From positions 1,240,001-1,304,000 of the forward strand of contig CP012818.1 of the NCBI GenBank assembly GCA_001936135.1: a stretch of DNA of 64,000 nucleotides, in the 5' to 3' direction. Numbering within the stretch: the stretch's first letter is position 1; every line of letters starts with the position of its first letter. The notes beneath the pieces were generated by a model, which made no database searches, was not told where the DNA came from, and saw only the letters and a program-made list of their open reading frames with translations. Position numbers and translations under genes: made by a program. Below are positions 23,001 through 33,300 of the stretch, in pieces. The DNA is from Saccharomycopsis fibuligera x Saccharomycopsis cf. fibuligera. Lineage: Eukaryota; Ascomycota; Saccharomycetes; Ascoideales; Saccharomycopsidaceae.

Positions 23001-25137
23001 TGATTGCATGACCAGAATTAGAGCGTCTGATTCACGAGCTCTTTACTTTGACAATTCGAAAAGAGAATACAAAATCCTTGCAGAAGAGCAACCACAGACT
23101 AGGAGCAAGAGCATTGTCCCCAATGAACAATATCATAACATTATTCAACAAATAAAGCTGGCCTTGCAAAATCATTTAATATTTGAGTATGTTGATGCAC
23201 ATTTGTTTTTGAAGCCTTCTGAAGCAGTAACGATCTTCAGTAATAAGAAATCTAGATCACATAAAAAACTACAAAACGAAGAAAAAATATGTCAGTCAAG
23301 CACAATAGATTTTAGTGAATTTATACGGGTGTTGATGCAAAGCTTGAGTGGAAATTCTGGAATCGCAGTTTTAATATTTTCGTGGTATTCTATTGTATTG
23401 CAGCTATCAAATATCCCATTATTTGATAATTCTATTGACTTAATTAAACAGTTGAGAGCCAGAGCTTGCGAGCAGGCGATAACAAGGTCTATTAATGGGA
23501 AATCATTGAGCAAAGAAGATAAAATTATTTTGCAAAAGACAATAGTAAGGTTATTATTGAGGATTGTTATATATTCCAAACATTTTTCAAAAGTAGAGCA
23601 AGATCAAATTGCAAATGTGTTGGTTGTTGGCTTAGACAGTTTTGAAAAAGTTGGAATATTATGTCTTCATACGTTGACTGTTTGCTGTTATCAAATTCCG
23701 CTTTCAATCAAGAAATTTATTCAGCCAATTCTTTGGAAATTGCAACAACATATTTCAAATTCGGAAGCCACACCACATATCTTGGAGTTTCTTTTATCAC
23801 TATCGCACCTTCCATCATTGATGTCCAATTTCAGTAATGATGACTTCAAGCCAGTTTTCGCTATGGCGTTTAAATTCATCCAGACATCTAATGATCAATC
23901 TGAAGAAGGAGCTAAAACGGCAGATATTGCTATTGCATCATTATCATCACAAGCAATAGTAGAACCAGCGGCGTCTAATGACATCAAGCTAATGAACTAC
24001 TTAAGCTGTCTTTCTTACAACGTCATTTCAAGCTGGTTCTTGAAGATGAAAATTAAGTCAAGAAAGCAGTTGGCACCATTCATTATCAAGAGTTTATTAG
24101 ATATTTCTAAGCAAAAGGGCAAAGAAATTGATTCACGCTGCGTTGTGTTGATTGATTTTGTACAAAGATTTACTTACTCTAATCTTGATTTGCGATTCCA
24201 ATTGATTAGAGAAAAATTAGACTACAATGATTCTTCAGTGATTGTTTCTAGATGGGTTTTTGGTATTAGTATCATATCGGTGATAACACATAAAATTACT
24301 GGTGACTCGATAATTACTGTCAGAAGACCATCAGGGACAACTAAATTTGAAGTAAAACCTCACAAATCAATACTTTCTTTGCAAAATGTGGCGGAATACT
24401 TAAAAGGAGATACTTCCAGTAGTGACAGCGACGGTCTATTCACCTCTGGTTTTATCTTCTTGCAATTGCTAGCCCACATCTTTACGGATACTGATCGTAC
24501 ACCATTATTGATTCCTAATGAGCAAAAATTTGTCAGCTCAATTGCCCTATTTGATAATATTCCATTGATTGAAGTTTACAAAGCTGGATTAATTTATATT
24601 GCTCCTGGACAACTGTCAGAGCAAGAAATTTTGCTAAACTCAGTGGGTTCAAGAGAGTATCAAAATTTTCTATCAAACATCGGAAACTTGATACGGTTGA
24701 AAGATTGCCTTAGTTTTTTCACAGGTGGACTTGATAGAAATAATGATACTGATGGTGAGTATGCTTACTGCTGGGATGATAAAGTGTCACAATTATTGTT
24801 TCATACAACTACAATGATGCCTTCAAAGAACGCGGATAGTTGGATAATGAAGAAGCGTCATGTTGGTAATGATTTTGTTAATATATTTTTTGATGAGTCT
24901 GGTATACCTTTTAATTTTGACTTGATCAAATCTCAATTTACCTTTGTGAATATTGTGATTACTCCGGTATCGTTGAAAAGTTCAGAATATTTTCCACCAT
25001 ATGATAATGATGCTAATATAGCAGCAACTATTAGTAAGCCCGGGTACCTGATGTACGAAGTTGGTAACGAAGATGAAGGTGATAAGAAAGACTATAATGA
25101 TAATGATGATGGCAACGACGATGACAATGACGACAAT

Positions 25138-25169
<32 letters not shown>

Positions 25170-25665
25170 TGATGATGATGACGCTAATGATGATGACGAT
25201 GATGATGATCACGACAAAGGCGCAGGAAAAGAAGAAAACTCGGAAACTTTTTTCCAAGTCAATTCCTATTTGAGACCAGATTTGCCTCAAGTTTTCTCTA
25301 CTTGTCAAACCAAGACAATTTCAAGTAAAAATTTGCCAATTTTTATCAGAAACTTGGCATTAAACGCTAACCAATTTGCTCAAATTTGGCATTCTGAGTC
25401 CATCCATATTACTAACTGGACCCATAGATATAATGAATTAATGAAGATTAAAGAAAGAGTGAAAAAGACGTATATGGATGCCAAAGAAGAGGAAATATCA
25501 AAAAATGCTAGAACAAATAGTAATAAGCAACAACTGGTGGCTAGCATTCCATTTTTGAGCGCATTTAATCAGCCAGATAAGATCATTCCGGAAGTGAATG
25601 CCTCAGATGATGCTAATATTAAAGCCAAGTTGTTTGAGTTGCTTGACTTTACTGCATATTCCTAG
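20017..25665 (+). CDS. TSC2: tuberin homologue, Rheb GTPase-activating protein (TSC2)
   Basis: An 1882-residue protein. The first 1400 or so residues are helical and repeat-like, as in the tuberin N-terminal HEAT region that binds TSC1 (hamartin). The C-terminal Rap-GAP domain (about 1520-1850) is unmistakable: PGQ, then NSVGSREYQNFLSNIG, then MKKRHVGNDFVNIFFDESG, with the catalytic Asn thumb at N1618. It continues with FNFDLIKSQFTFVNIVITPV and, near the end, FFQVNSYLRPDLP, KTISSKNLP and LNANQFAQIWHS. TSC2 switches Rheb to its GDP form and so restrains TORC1. The GAP domain is split by a very acidic insert (about 1685-1740, mostly Asp) between a core strand and the FFQV segment. S. cerevisiae lacks TSC2, while C. 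albicans and S. pombe have it. TSC1 is not in this window. Confidence 0.92.
25077..25220 (+). repeat. GAT/GAC repeat encoding Asp-rich tract in TSC2
   Basis: An imperfect trinucleotide repeat encoding about 45 residues, nearly all Asp with some Asn (about residues 1689-1733), inside the Rap-GAP domain. Confidence 0.85.
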
Positions 25666-26049
25666 CACCTTAAGGCAGTGATTCATATAATGCTTCATTT
25701 TTTGGTTAATTATAAGTGTTTATTGCTCCATTATCAAATTTGGATGCTCTTATCTTCTGTTTACATTACTGCTTTTTTCATTTTTTTTTTTTTTTTTTCA
25801 TTTTTTAGTTTACGATGCAATGCTTTTTTAAAATTTTTAGGATGAGCTCTGGCCAGTTTGTAGATCTTAATTTTTAGCGCACTGCAATCACAAAACCATT
25901 ACAAACTCGCTTCATTTTACAACTGAAAAACTACATAAAAATAAAAAAAGAATATAAAAGCAAATTTTGTAATTTTACTAAAGAAGAAATAGTATGATGA
26001 TAATACACTTTTCTCATTCACGCGTCCTTTGATTTATGTACCCTACGCT
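25666..26049. other. convergent 3' region of TSC2 and RTF2
   Basis: A 384-bp AT-rich spacer with T-rich tracts near 25775-25800. It probably holds both 3' ends. No gene is seen. Confidence 0.45.
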
Positions 26050-27169
26050 TCAAGCAACTTTCTGGCTCTTTACGTTCACCTCCTCCTTATAGGTTTGGCC
26101 TTCTGAACCTGCTTCTGTTTCATCCACTCGCGCTCTTTTCTTACTACTACGCTTCTTCTCAGTATTCTCATAGTTACCCTCATCCTTTGACGTGGGTTTA
26201 TGCTTACCGCTTTTGCTCTTATTTTTATTTTTTCCCTTGATGGGCTTCAATGAATGCGATAATCCTGCCTCCGACAATGTTTGAAATCTCTGTTTCTGCA
26301 ATTCTAGTTGAGTACTATTCTGTTCAGGGTAGAGGTAAATGAGATTTGATAACAGAACTACAGCGTTGCAATTTGGACAGGTTGTCATTGCTTCCCTTGC
26401 CAATTCAACGTCCTGCCTAATTGCGGTGTCATTATTCTTTGGTTCTTTTCCGTTTTTGCTGATGTTCATTAGTTTTCCGTTGCTTTTTTTGGCCGTCTTG
26501 TCGAGGTTCAAAAATCTGTTAGTTATAACTTCACTAGATAGCAAACATCCACACTCTGCAAAATAAAAAAATTTGAGAGCTTTACGGAGACTTGCATCGG
26601 ATCCTAATTCGTCATTTGTTATATGTGATTTCAAGCAAAATGAACTTGAGAAGCTCAGCTTAGTACTGCTTTCGACATCAGCATTGTTGGTATTGGTATT
26701 GGCATTGGCGTTAACGGCTTCATTGTCGTTTGTGTTATTACTGTCATTTGAATTGGCAAAACTCAATTCTACCAAATCTTTCATCGATTTTAAGTGAGAA
26801 AAATCCTTTCCCTTATTACTAACGCTCATAATTGTGCTTTTCTGCTCCTCTGAGTTAGATTTTGTCCTCAAGTCAATTAAGTATTGCAAAATTGCTGTCT
26901 TATTATACAAATTCCCCAAATAATCACTGAGCACCGGCACTTGCAATGACTGATTACTGAGTTGACATAATTTAAATTTTAAAGATTGAGATACTTTCCG
27001 CTGAAGAAATGAGTCTTCTGAAGTCTTATGAGACTTTTCTTTTACGAGATCTGCTCTTCGTAGCTTCGTGCCGCCATCGTTCTAAATGAGAGTCGTTAGT
27101 CGGTTGTTCCTGATGTTATGAGATGGAGAAAATCCCTTGGTTCTTCTTGTTGTTTTAGCATACCCCCAT
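26050..27169 (-). CDS. RTF2: replication termination factor 2 homologue (RTF2), spliced
   Basis: Two exons on the minus strand: 27164-27169 (ATG GGG) and 26050-27081, separated by an 82-nt intron. They join in phase 0 to give MGNDGGTKLRRADLVKEK, the diagnostic N-terminus of the Rtf2 family, for a protein of 345 residues. The internal frame alone has no ATG at its apparent start and would lose these residues. The two degenerate RING-like elements are visible: CQLSNQSLQVPVLSDYLGNLYNK near residue 40, and FAECGCLLSSEV with CPNCNAVV in the second half. The C-terminus is Lys-rich. Rtf2 was described in S. pombe at replication fork barriers and has since been linked to stalled forks and splicing. 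The gene is divergent from COX14. The call is firm because motif and splice signals agree. Confidence 0.9.
27082..27163 (-). other. RTF2 intron, 82 nt
   Basis: Donor GTATGC directly after ATGGGG, branch-point-like GACTAAC, and acceptor TTTAG directly before the AACGATGGC codons. Confidence 0.88.
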
Positions 27170-27564
27170 TATGTGAACTTTGTGAATAAATTTGAAAATA
27201 TGTTTTCTACTAGCTGGCTTTGTTTCTGGGTTCTTCTTTTTTCTTTTTTGGTAGATCAACGCAGCGCAGTCTAGTTCAACCTGCCAATATTTAATAGACA
27301 CACAGAGATTTGCAATCATGTTGGATATTTTACTCTAAAACTGTGCTATCGTGATGCCCTCGGAAATGCTATCCGTTCTCGTGATTTTCGCCCAAACCCC
27401 GGGCCGTGTTTTTTGAAAAAAAAAAAACATCAAAGTAAAGTAGAAAAGAAAAAAAATAGTAAGCTGATCAGCTCATCCAACTTGAACTTCCTCCAGCGTC
27501 TATTACATCGTCACTCACACTTTCAGCGAATACCACACTAGCATAAAATAGCAAAACAAGAATA
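27170..27564. other. divergent promoter region of RTF2 and COX14
   Basis: A 395-bp spacer. It contains A-rich tracts just before the COX14 leader (27416-27460). No gene is seen. Confidence 0.4.
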
Positions 27565-27771
27565 ATGGCTGGATATCCTTGGTACACTAGAGCCACTGAC
27601 GTGCTTCACAGATTAACTGTTGTGACGCTAGCAGGCGGTTCCTTATACATGTTGGGAGGTTGCTTTTATACGATTGTTGTTAGAAGTAGAAGAAACCAGG
27701 AAAAATTGGACCAGTTTATTGAGGAGAAAAAACAACAAGAAGCTAGTTTCGCTAATGCTCAAAGAGAATAA
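27565..27771 (+). CDS. COX14: COX14, cytochrome c oxidase assembly protein
   Basis: A 68-residue protein, almost the same length as S. cerevisiae Cox14 (70). The start, MAGYPWYTRATDVLHRLTV, corresponds to MSKYAWYTRVTDTLHRLTV in yeast Cox14. It is followed by one transmembrane segment (about 18-40, TLAGGSLYMLGGCFYTIVV) and a charged C-terminal tail (EKLDQFIEEKKQQE). Cox14 sits in the mitochondrial inner membrane and, with Mss51 and others, couples Cox1 synthesis to complex IV assembly. The gene is short but complete, and the match over the first 30 residues makes the call secure. Confidence 0.92.
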   Translation: MAGYPWYTRATDVLHRLTVVTLAGGSLYMLGGCFYTIVVRSRRNQEKLDQFIEEKKQQEASFANAQRE

Positions 27772-27908
27772 GGCGTGTGGTCAAAAATTTTGCTTCATAT
27801 ACACTTGTTATTGTGCATGGTGCTCATATATAATAAACTGAAAATGAAACCAGCAGAGATAATAACATGTATTCAGACCACATAACCAGCAGAGACTATG
27901 GTTTTAAA

Positions 27909-27949
<41 letters not shown>

Positions 27950-28596
27950 TAGTACTCATATTTTGGCTTTTGACTTTTGGTACTCAAGGAGAATGACGAG
28001 AATTCCACTGTCACTCTTGCCTGCTATGATGCTATGTTGAAATGAGATCACTTTAACTGCCCCCTATCGCTGTTATCCATCATCTAGTGCTTCAATAAAT
28101 CTTACGTTTTTCTTGTATTTCTTATGCTTCCAATCAGACGGCGTCACCGCCAATATCAAGGCTTTTGTATATAGTTTATTTACGATTTTCTCTTTCCGCC
28201 CAAATTATACGGCTCTTTCAAAGTTCTAAACCCCCAGGAAAAATAAATTGACACCTATGCTTGGGACATATAAACAGTCCACAAGCGTCCAATAACAGCA
28301 GAAAACAGTTCTAGACGTTCCAAAAAGCTGTAATCTTCGTTCTATCGGTGTAGATTTGGTCTATGATGCGCACGCGCAATCTCCCTGTATAACCCGGCAG
28401 AAAGTCACCGCCATTTTAGATATGTCAACATTAGCATTAATCTATGTATAGGAGGACAAGAAGCAAAAATAAGGGAACACTTTCCACTTGCACCGTTTCG
28501 AGAAGTGAAGGCTAGAGGAGCAGGGTGAAGGAAGAACAGACATAAAAAAATTAAAAAAAAACTATAGCGTCTGACAGTCGACACAGCAAAGACCTA
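27772..28596. other. convergent 3' region of COX14 and ARC18
   Basis: An 825-bp spacer. A 38-bp A tract lies at 27910-27947, about 140 bp after the COX14 stop. No gene is seen. Confidence 0.45.
27910..27947. repeat. A homopolymer, 38 bp
   Basis: An unbroken A run between COX14 and ARC18. Confidence 0.9.
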
Positions 28597-29282
28597 CTAC
28601 AATGACTTATTCATGAATCTTCTCTTGGACAAGGCCAACCAGAACTTGTCAGGCAGCGATTGGTCTTTGGCGTACAATCTCTCCAAGAGTCTGGCCGAGA
28701 GCTCCTGTCTGAACTGGCTGAGATAACTTTTGAGTAGGTCGTATTCTATTCTGTCTCTTGGAGGCAAGAACACATTGTTCAACGGAAACGAAGGATCGCC
28801 GGGCAAACTGAAGTCGTCGAGAGCCAAATTGTTTAGTGTTCTAACGGCGGCAGAGTATGGCGTGGCCTTACTTAGCTGGTTTAGTGCCTGGGAGGTGTAT
28901 AGTATCCCGTAAATGAGGGCTCTGTCAGCGTTGCCTTTGATTTCGAAATTCTTGAAAAAGGAGTTCGGTCTGAAGAGGTCTAGAACCTCATCTATGACAT
29001 CGTAGTCCTGGTCGGTTGGGTACGACGGGCCCTTGTACTTGGTTCTTATGGAGAAGATGGGAAAGTTTCCTGGCACGAAGGTTAGTATATGGGGAGTCCT
29101 CAGCCGCAGGGAGAATGGCGATGGAAAACACACGTCAAAAACACATACCGACTACTCTAGCATCGGCGTCGTCTTCTATGAAAGTCGAGTGGTATGCCTG
29201 GATGAAGGTTAGTAAAACGGACTCGCAAGATTGCAATTGAGAAGCCCAGCGCTGGCAGGGGACGGCGGCAACATACAGGCAT
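28597..29282 (-). CDS. ARC18: Arp2/3 complex subunit ARC18 (ARPC3), three exons
   Basis: Three exons on the minus strand: 29277-29282 (ATG CCT), 29149-29197, and 28597-29069. Joined, they read MPAYHSTF...ADARVVGNFPIF and continue without a break, giving 175 residues, which fits the family (yeast Arc18 is 178). Characteristic ARPC3 segments follow: GPSYPTDQDYDVIDEVLDLF, RPNSFFKNFEIKGNADRALI, FSLPGDPSFPLNN, LSQFRQELSARLLERLY, and the invariant C-terminal RRFMNKSL. ARPC3 is a structural subunit of the actin-nucleating Arp2/3 complex at cortical patches. Both introns have GTATGT donors and TACTAAC branch points. The gene is divergent from ROM2, whose product activates Rho1, another cortical actin regulator. 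Confidence 0.93.
29070..29147 (-). other. ARC18 intron 2, 78 nt
   Basis: Donor GTATGT, branch point ATACTAAC, acceptor GCCAG. It joins ...GTC G to GA AAC (Val-Gly-Asn). Confidence 0.9.
29198..29276 (-). other. ARC18 intron 1, 79 nt
   Basis: Donor GTATGT directly after ATGCCT, branch point TTACTAAC, acceptor TCCAG. It joins Met-Pro to Ala-Tyr-His-Ser. Confidence 0.9.
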
Positions 29283-30345
29283 CGTTCTGTTGTGCTTTGA
29301 ACTGTTGCGGCGATATTGAATACGGTCAGCTAACCACGCTGCTTATATCTCTCTGCCTCTGTCTCGTCTCTCTGTCTGTGTGTCTATTTTGTTGCGCTGT
29401 GCTGTTTCCGTTCTGATTCTCCCGCTCTCTTGGTTACGAGCCACGCCCACAACATCACAGGTCAGCTGAGTATCACGTTACGCGCTAACTTGCCACCGCT
29501 GGTTATGATACCCGTCCTCCGTCCTCCGTCGTACGTCTTCCGTCATACGTCCGGCGGGACGCCGGGTGCGGTTGCTGGATGCTAAGCGCTGGCCACAGTG
29601 TGTGACGCTCCGCCTGTCAACTGCTGCTATTACTAACTGCCACCGCCGCCATCGTCCACAGCTGTGCTTGTACACTTCCCCAAGCCCTTCAAACAGCCCC
29701 TGCTAGAAGGACCAATACATCCGCCACAGTTTCTCGTTTTCTGTCCTGATCGTGGTCGTGGTCGTGGTCAAAGTCCAAGTCCAACTTTGTCAGTTCTCCA
29801 AAGAGATTCGTTCCTGTTTCTCGTTCCGCCCTTGGGTTGGCCAACTTGTTCCGCTCACACACTTTTTGACTTTTTTTTTTTTTTTTTTTTTTTTTCTTCT
29901 CACTCAAGGTTCCCTAACCCAATTTTCTTTTTTCTTTCTCTCTCACTCTCTCTTTCTCTCGTCCTTTTTTACACCACAAGTTGGCAGTCAATCACTGTTT
30001 TGTTACCGCTCCTTTGTCCATAACCCATCCACCACTGTTCACCTGTTTTCATATTCTCACTCCCCTACCATATCCCGCGTGCTCTCCTTCTCCAACTCGC
30101 CTCACTTGCAACTAAAGGAGTTGACTTCTGTTGCCCTCGCCGCCTCAACCTTCTTTTGGTCTGCCTGTCTTTTCTCTCCCTCCTTCCCCCATTCTCGTGG
30201 TTTCTCTGGAATTCCCGATTCTCAGCCAGAAAAAAAAAAAAAAAAAAAATTAAAACAAAAAAGACGAAAACACAAATTAATTACAAAGCAAGATCTCTTT
30301 CTTTCCCTCTGGCATTTCGACAAAGCACTAATATAACTCGCATCA
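29283..30345. other. divergent promoter region of ARC18 and ROM2
   Basis: A 1.06-kb region, GC-richer than most of the window near 29.45-29.75 kb. It contains repeated CCGTC/ACGTC pentamers (29515-29552) and a short perfect inverted repeat, CCGGCG-GGA-CGCCGG (29551-29565). The ROM2 side (29.87-30.25 kb) is pyrimidine-rich with T and A runs, as expected for a yeast leader. Open frames here are low-complexity shadows. Confidence 0.45.
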
Positions 30346-33300
30346 ATGTCAGACCAGAACTATATGCAGCGACAAGAAACGTTCAATGAGATTTTTGGCG
30401 GCAACAGATTCGATGCTTATAGTAATGGCACTAATAACCACAGTAATGGCCAGCGTCACACAAATCACCCGCCTGTTGATCACTTCAATCTCGGTGTCCA
30501 ATATGAAAACGGTATGTGCTATTTTTCTCTCTGGTCCTTTCTGTGTCCCTTCTGCAAACAGAGCCCTATTTACTAACCCTTTTCCAGTACCTGATCAGCT
30601 ATTGCCCAACTTGCAAGCAAGCACAAAACAGTATCCGAATGAGTATCCGAATGAGTAAGTTGAATTCTGCCTGCATAGGTCTAGTTTTTCTCAGTTTGTG
30701 AACACTGCGTTTTTTTCTCTGATGAGAGCCTCAATCTGGCAGTACACGGCTGGTAACTGGTAGCTGGTGCCGCCATACCGTCCATTTGCTGTCATTGGTT
30801 TTTTTTTTTTTTTTTTTTTTTTTTTGTTCTGTTGCACTTTTACTAACAGTCAACCTAGGTTCTTGCCGCCGACTTTCGAGCCAGGCCAGCGCCCTCAGAA
30901 CAAAGGCTCTTCGTCGTCTTTGAGAACGGAGTATGTCAGATACCAACAGCAAAACCAACCCCACCCCGCTGGCCCATACAATTCTGGTTATTCTCATCAG
31001 CAGGTTCAGCCTGAGGCAGTGGTGAACAGTGGCTCCAGCATGCCGCCTGTGCCTAGTGTCATACCTTCCGTTCCAAATAATGTACCTCCCGTCCCGAATA
31101 ATGCACCTCCTGTACCTAATGTAAACGGCTTTCATAATCAGCATAACTATCCTCACCAGCCTGCCGCTACCTATTCTGCATTGCCGTACCCCAGATCTCC
31201 TCAAACGCCCCAGGTGCCTGTTTCTCCCGGTGTGTCAAAAAAGCAGCCCGTCTATGAGGATAACGATGAAGTGACGCCTTTAAACTTCAATAATGGCGGC
31301 AGAAGATTTGTTAGCGGTGGTCATCTCAATAGCTCTAGGTCTATGTCTGGCTTAATGGGTAGCCAATCGGGCGCTAGTTACCAGGATCAACCGCGTACCA
31401 AATCATTGACAACCGCAGCTTACACAAGTTACAGAACCCAAGGTGACCCAACGTGGCAAACTAGAAATATAAACGGCAGAGTTGCGCCTTCCAAGATGGA
31501 ACTATGGAACCCAAACAACAGTGTCAATACGTTCAGCAATAGTGGTCATGGTGTACCAATCAATGATAATTACAATCACGCCACTGCTACGCTAAACTCA
31601 AAGTCCAGATCCATTAATGCTCTTCAAAGGCCCGTTAGATCGGCTTCGTCTCTTTCTAGCAAAAATCCTACGAGATCACAATCTTCAGTTTCCAGTACCA
31701 AAATGTTTTTCACTCCTCACAAAAGACCGGCAATATACCCTGCTCTTTTATCGAAAGTGGCCAAGGAGTTCAGGGAGCTCATTGTTTTGGGCGAAAAAGA
31801 TAAAAACGGCCTTACTTATAGAGATGCATTTACTGGTCAAGAAGCTATTAATGTTATATGTTTGATAATACGGAACAATGACAGAGGCTTGGCTTTATTG
31901 CTAGGCAGAGCCTTGGACGCTCAAAAATTTTTCCATGATGTTACTTATGAACATAGATTAAGGGACTCTAAACAAGAAGTTTATCAATTCAATGAAGTGT
32001 TGGAAGGTCTTGGAGGCTCAAGGCAAGATACTTTTATTTCTGCATCTCAAGCAACCTTGGTGGGACATAATGGTCTAGATTTTGAAGATGGTAGCGAATC
32101 TTCAGATTTACCGCAACAAAAAAATACTGTACCAGTAACACAGGCCCCAGTAAAAGTCAATGGTGTTTTCACATTGTTAACGGAATGCTACTCTCCAACT
32201 TGTTCCAGAGATAGATTGTGTTACTCAATTGCTTGCCCTAGAAGATTTGAGCAACAAGCAAGATTAAACATGAAACCTCAAGGTGGCTTAAAAAGAATTG
32301 AAAGTAAAGGATCTGTCCATGGTGATGATTCACAAAAATTACTCTGGTCTTTCAGTGTGCCTAAAGAGGTTTTGGAAAGTGTAGATGATAAAGAAAAGAA
32401 AAGACAAGAAATCATTTTTGAAACAATTTATACTGAGCGTGATTTTGTCAAAGATTTGGAATATATCAAAGATTTTTGGATTATTCCATTAAGGACAAGA
32501 AATATTATTCCAGAGCGTGAAAGAGAACTATTTATCAGAAAAGTTTTTGGCGGTATCAATGAAATTTTAATGATCAATTCCAAAATGGCTGAAGAATTGA
32601 CTGCTAGACAAAAGCAGCAACCGGTGGTTCACCAAATTGGAGACATTTTCATAAATTTTATTCCAAGATTTCATCCCTTTGTCAAATATGCTGCTAATAG
32701 AATTTTTGGCAAGTATGAATTTGAGAGACAAAAACAAACGAACCCAGCATTTGCCAAATTTGTGCAAGAAACAGAAAGATTGAAGGAATCTAGAAAACTT
32801 GATTTGTCTTCATTTTTGTCCAAACCAACTTCTAGACCAGCTAGATACCCATTATTGTTGGGACAAGTTTTGAAAAAAACAAAAGATGATAATCCAGACA
32901 AGAAAAATATCAAAAAGGCAATTGAAATGCTTGAAAAATTGTTGGCTAAAATTAACAAGGAAACCGGCTATGCTAGTGACAAGTATCAATTAGCTATTTT
33001 GAAGCAGCAACTAGTCTTCAAACCTGGTGAATTTGTGGACTTGAAATTGACTGATGATCAAAGAAGAATCTTGTACAATGGTCATTTAACTAGACGTAAC
33101 AATGATGATATTCAGGTTTACTTGTTAGACAATACTCTTTTGTTTGTGAAAATCAAACAAGTGAATAAAAGAGAGCAACACAAGGTTTTTCAAAGACCAA
33201 TACCGATTCAATTATTATATGTTAGTCTTACTGAAGAACCACTCAATTTGAGAGAAATTGTGCAAAAGCAAAACGCAAATGCTTTGCTGGCTCCTCCTAA

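Noticed and set aside
29664-30389. Open frames of up to 194 codons before ROM2
   Set aside because: They run through T and A homopolymers and pyrimidine-rich leader sequence, with Ser/Phe/Leu-rich translations typical of non-coding DNA.
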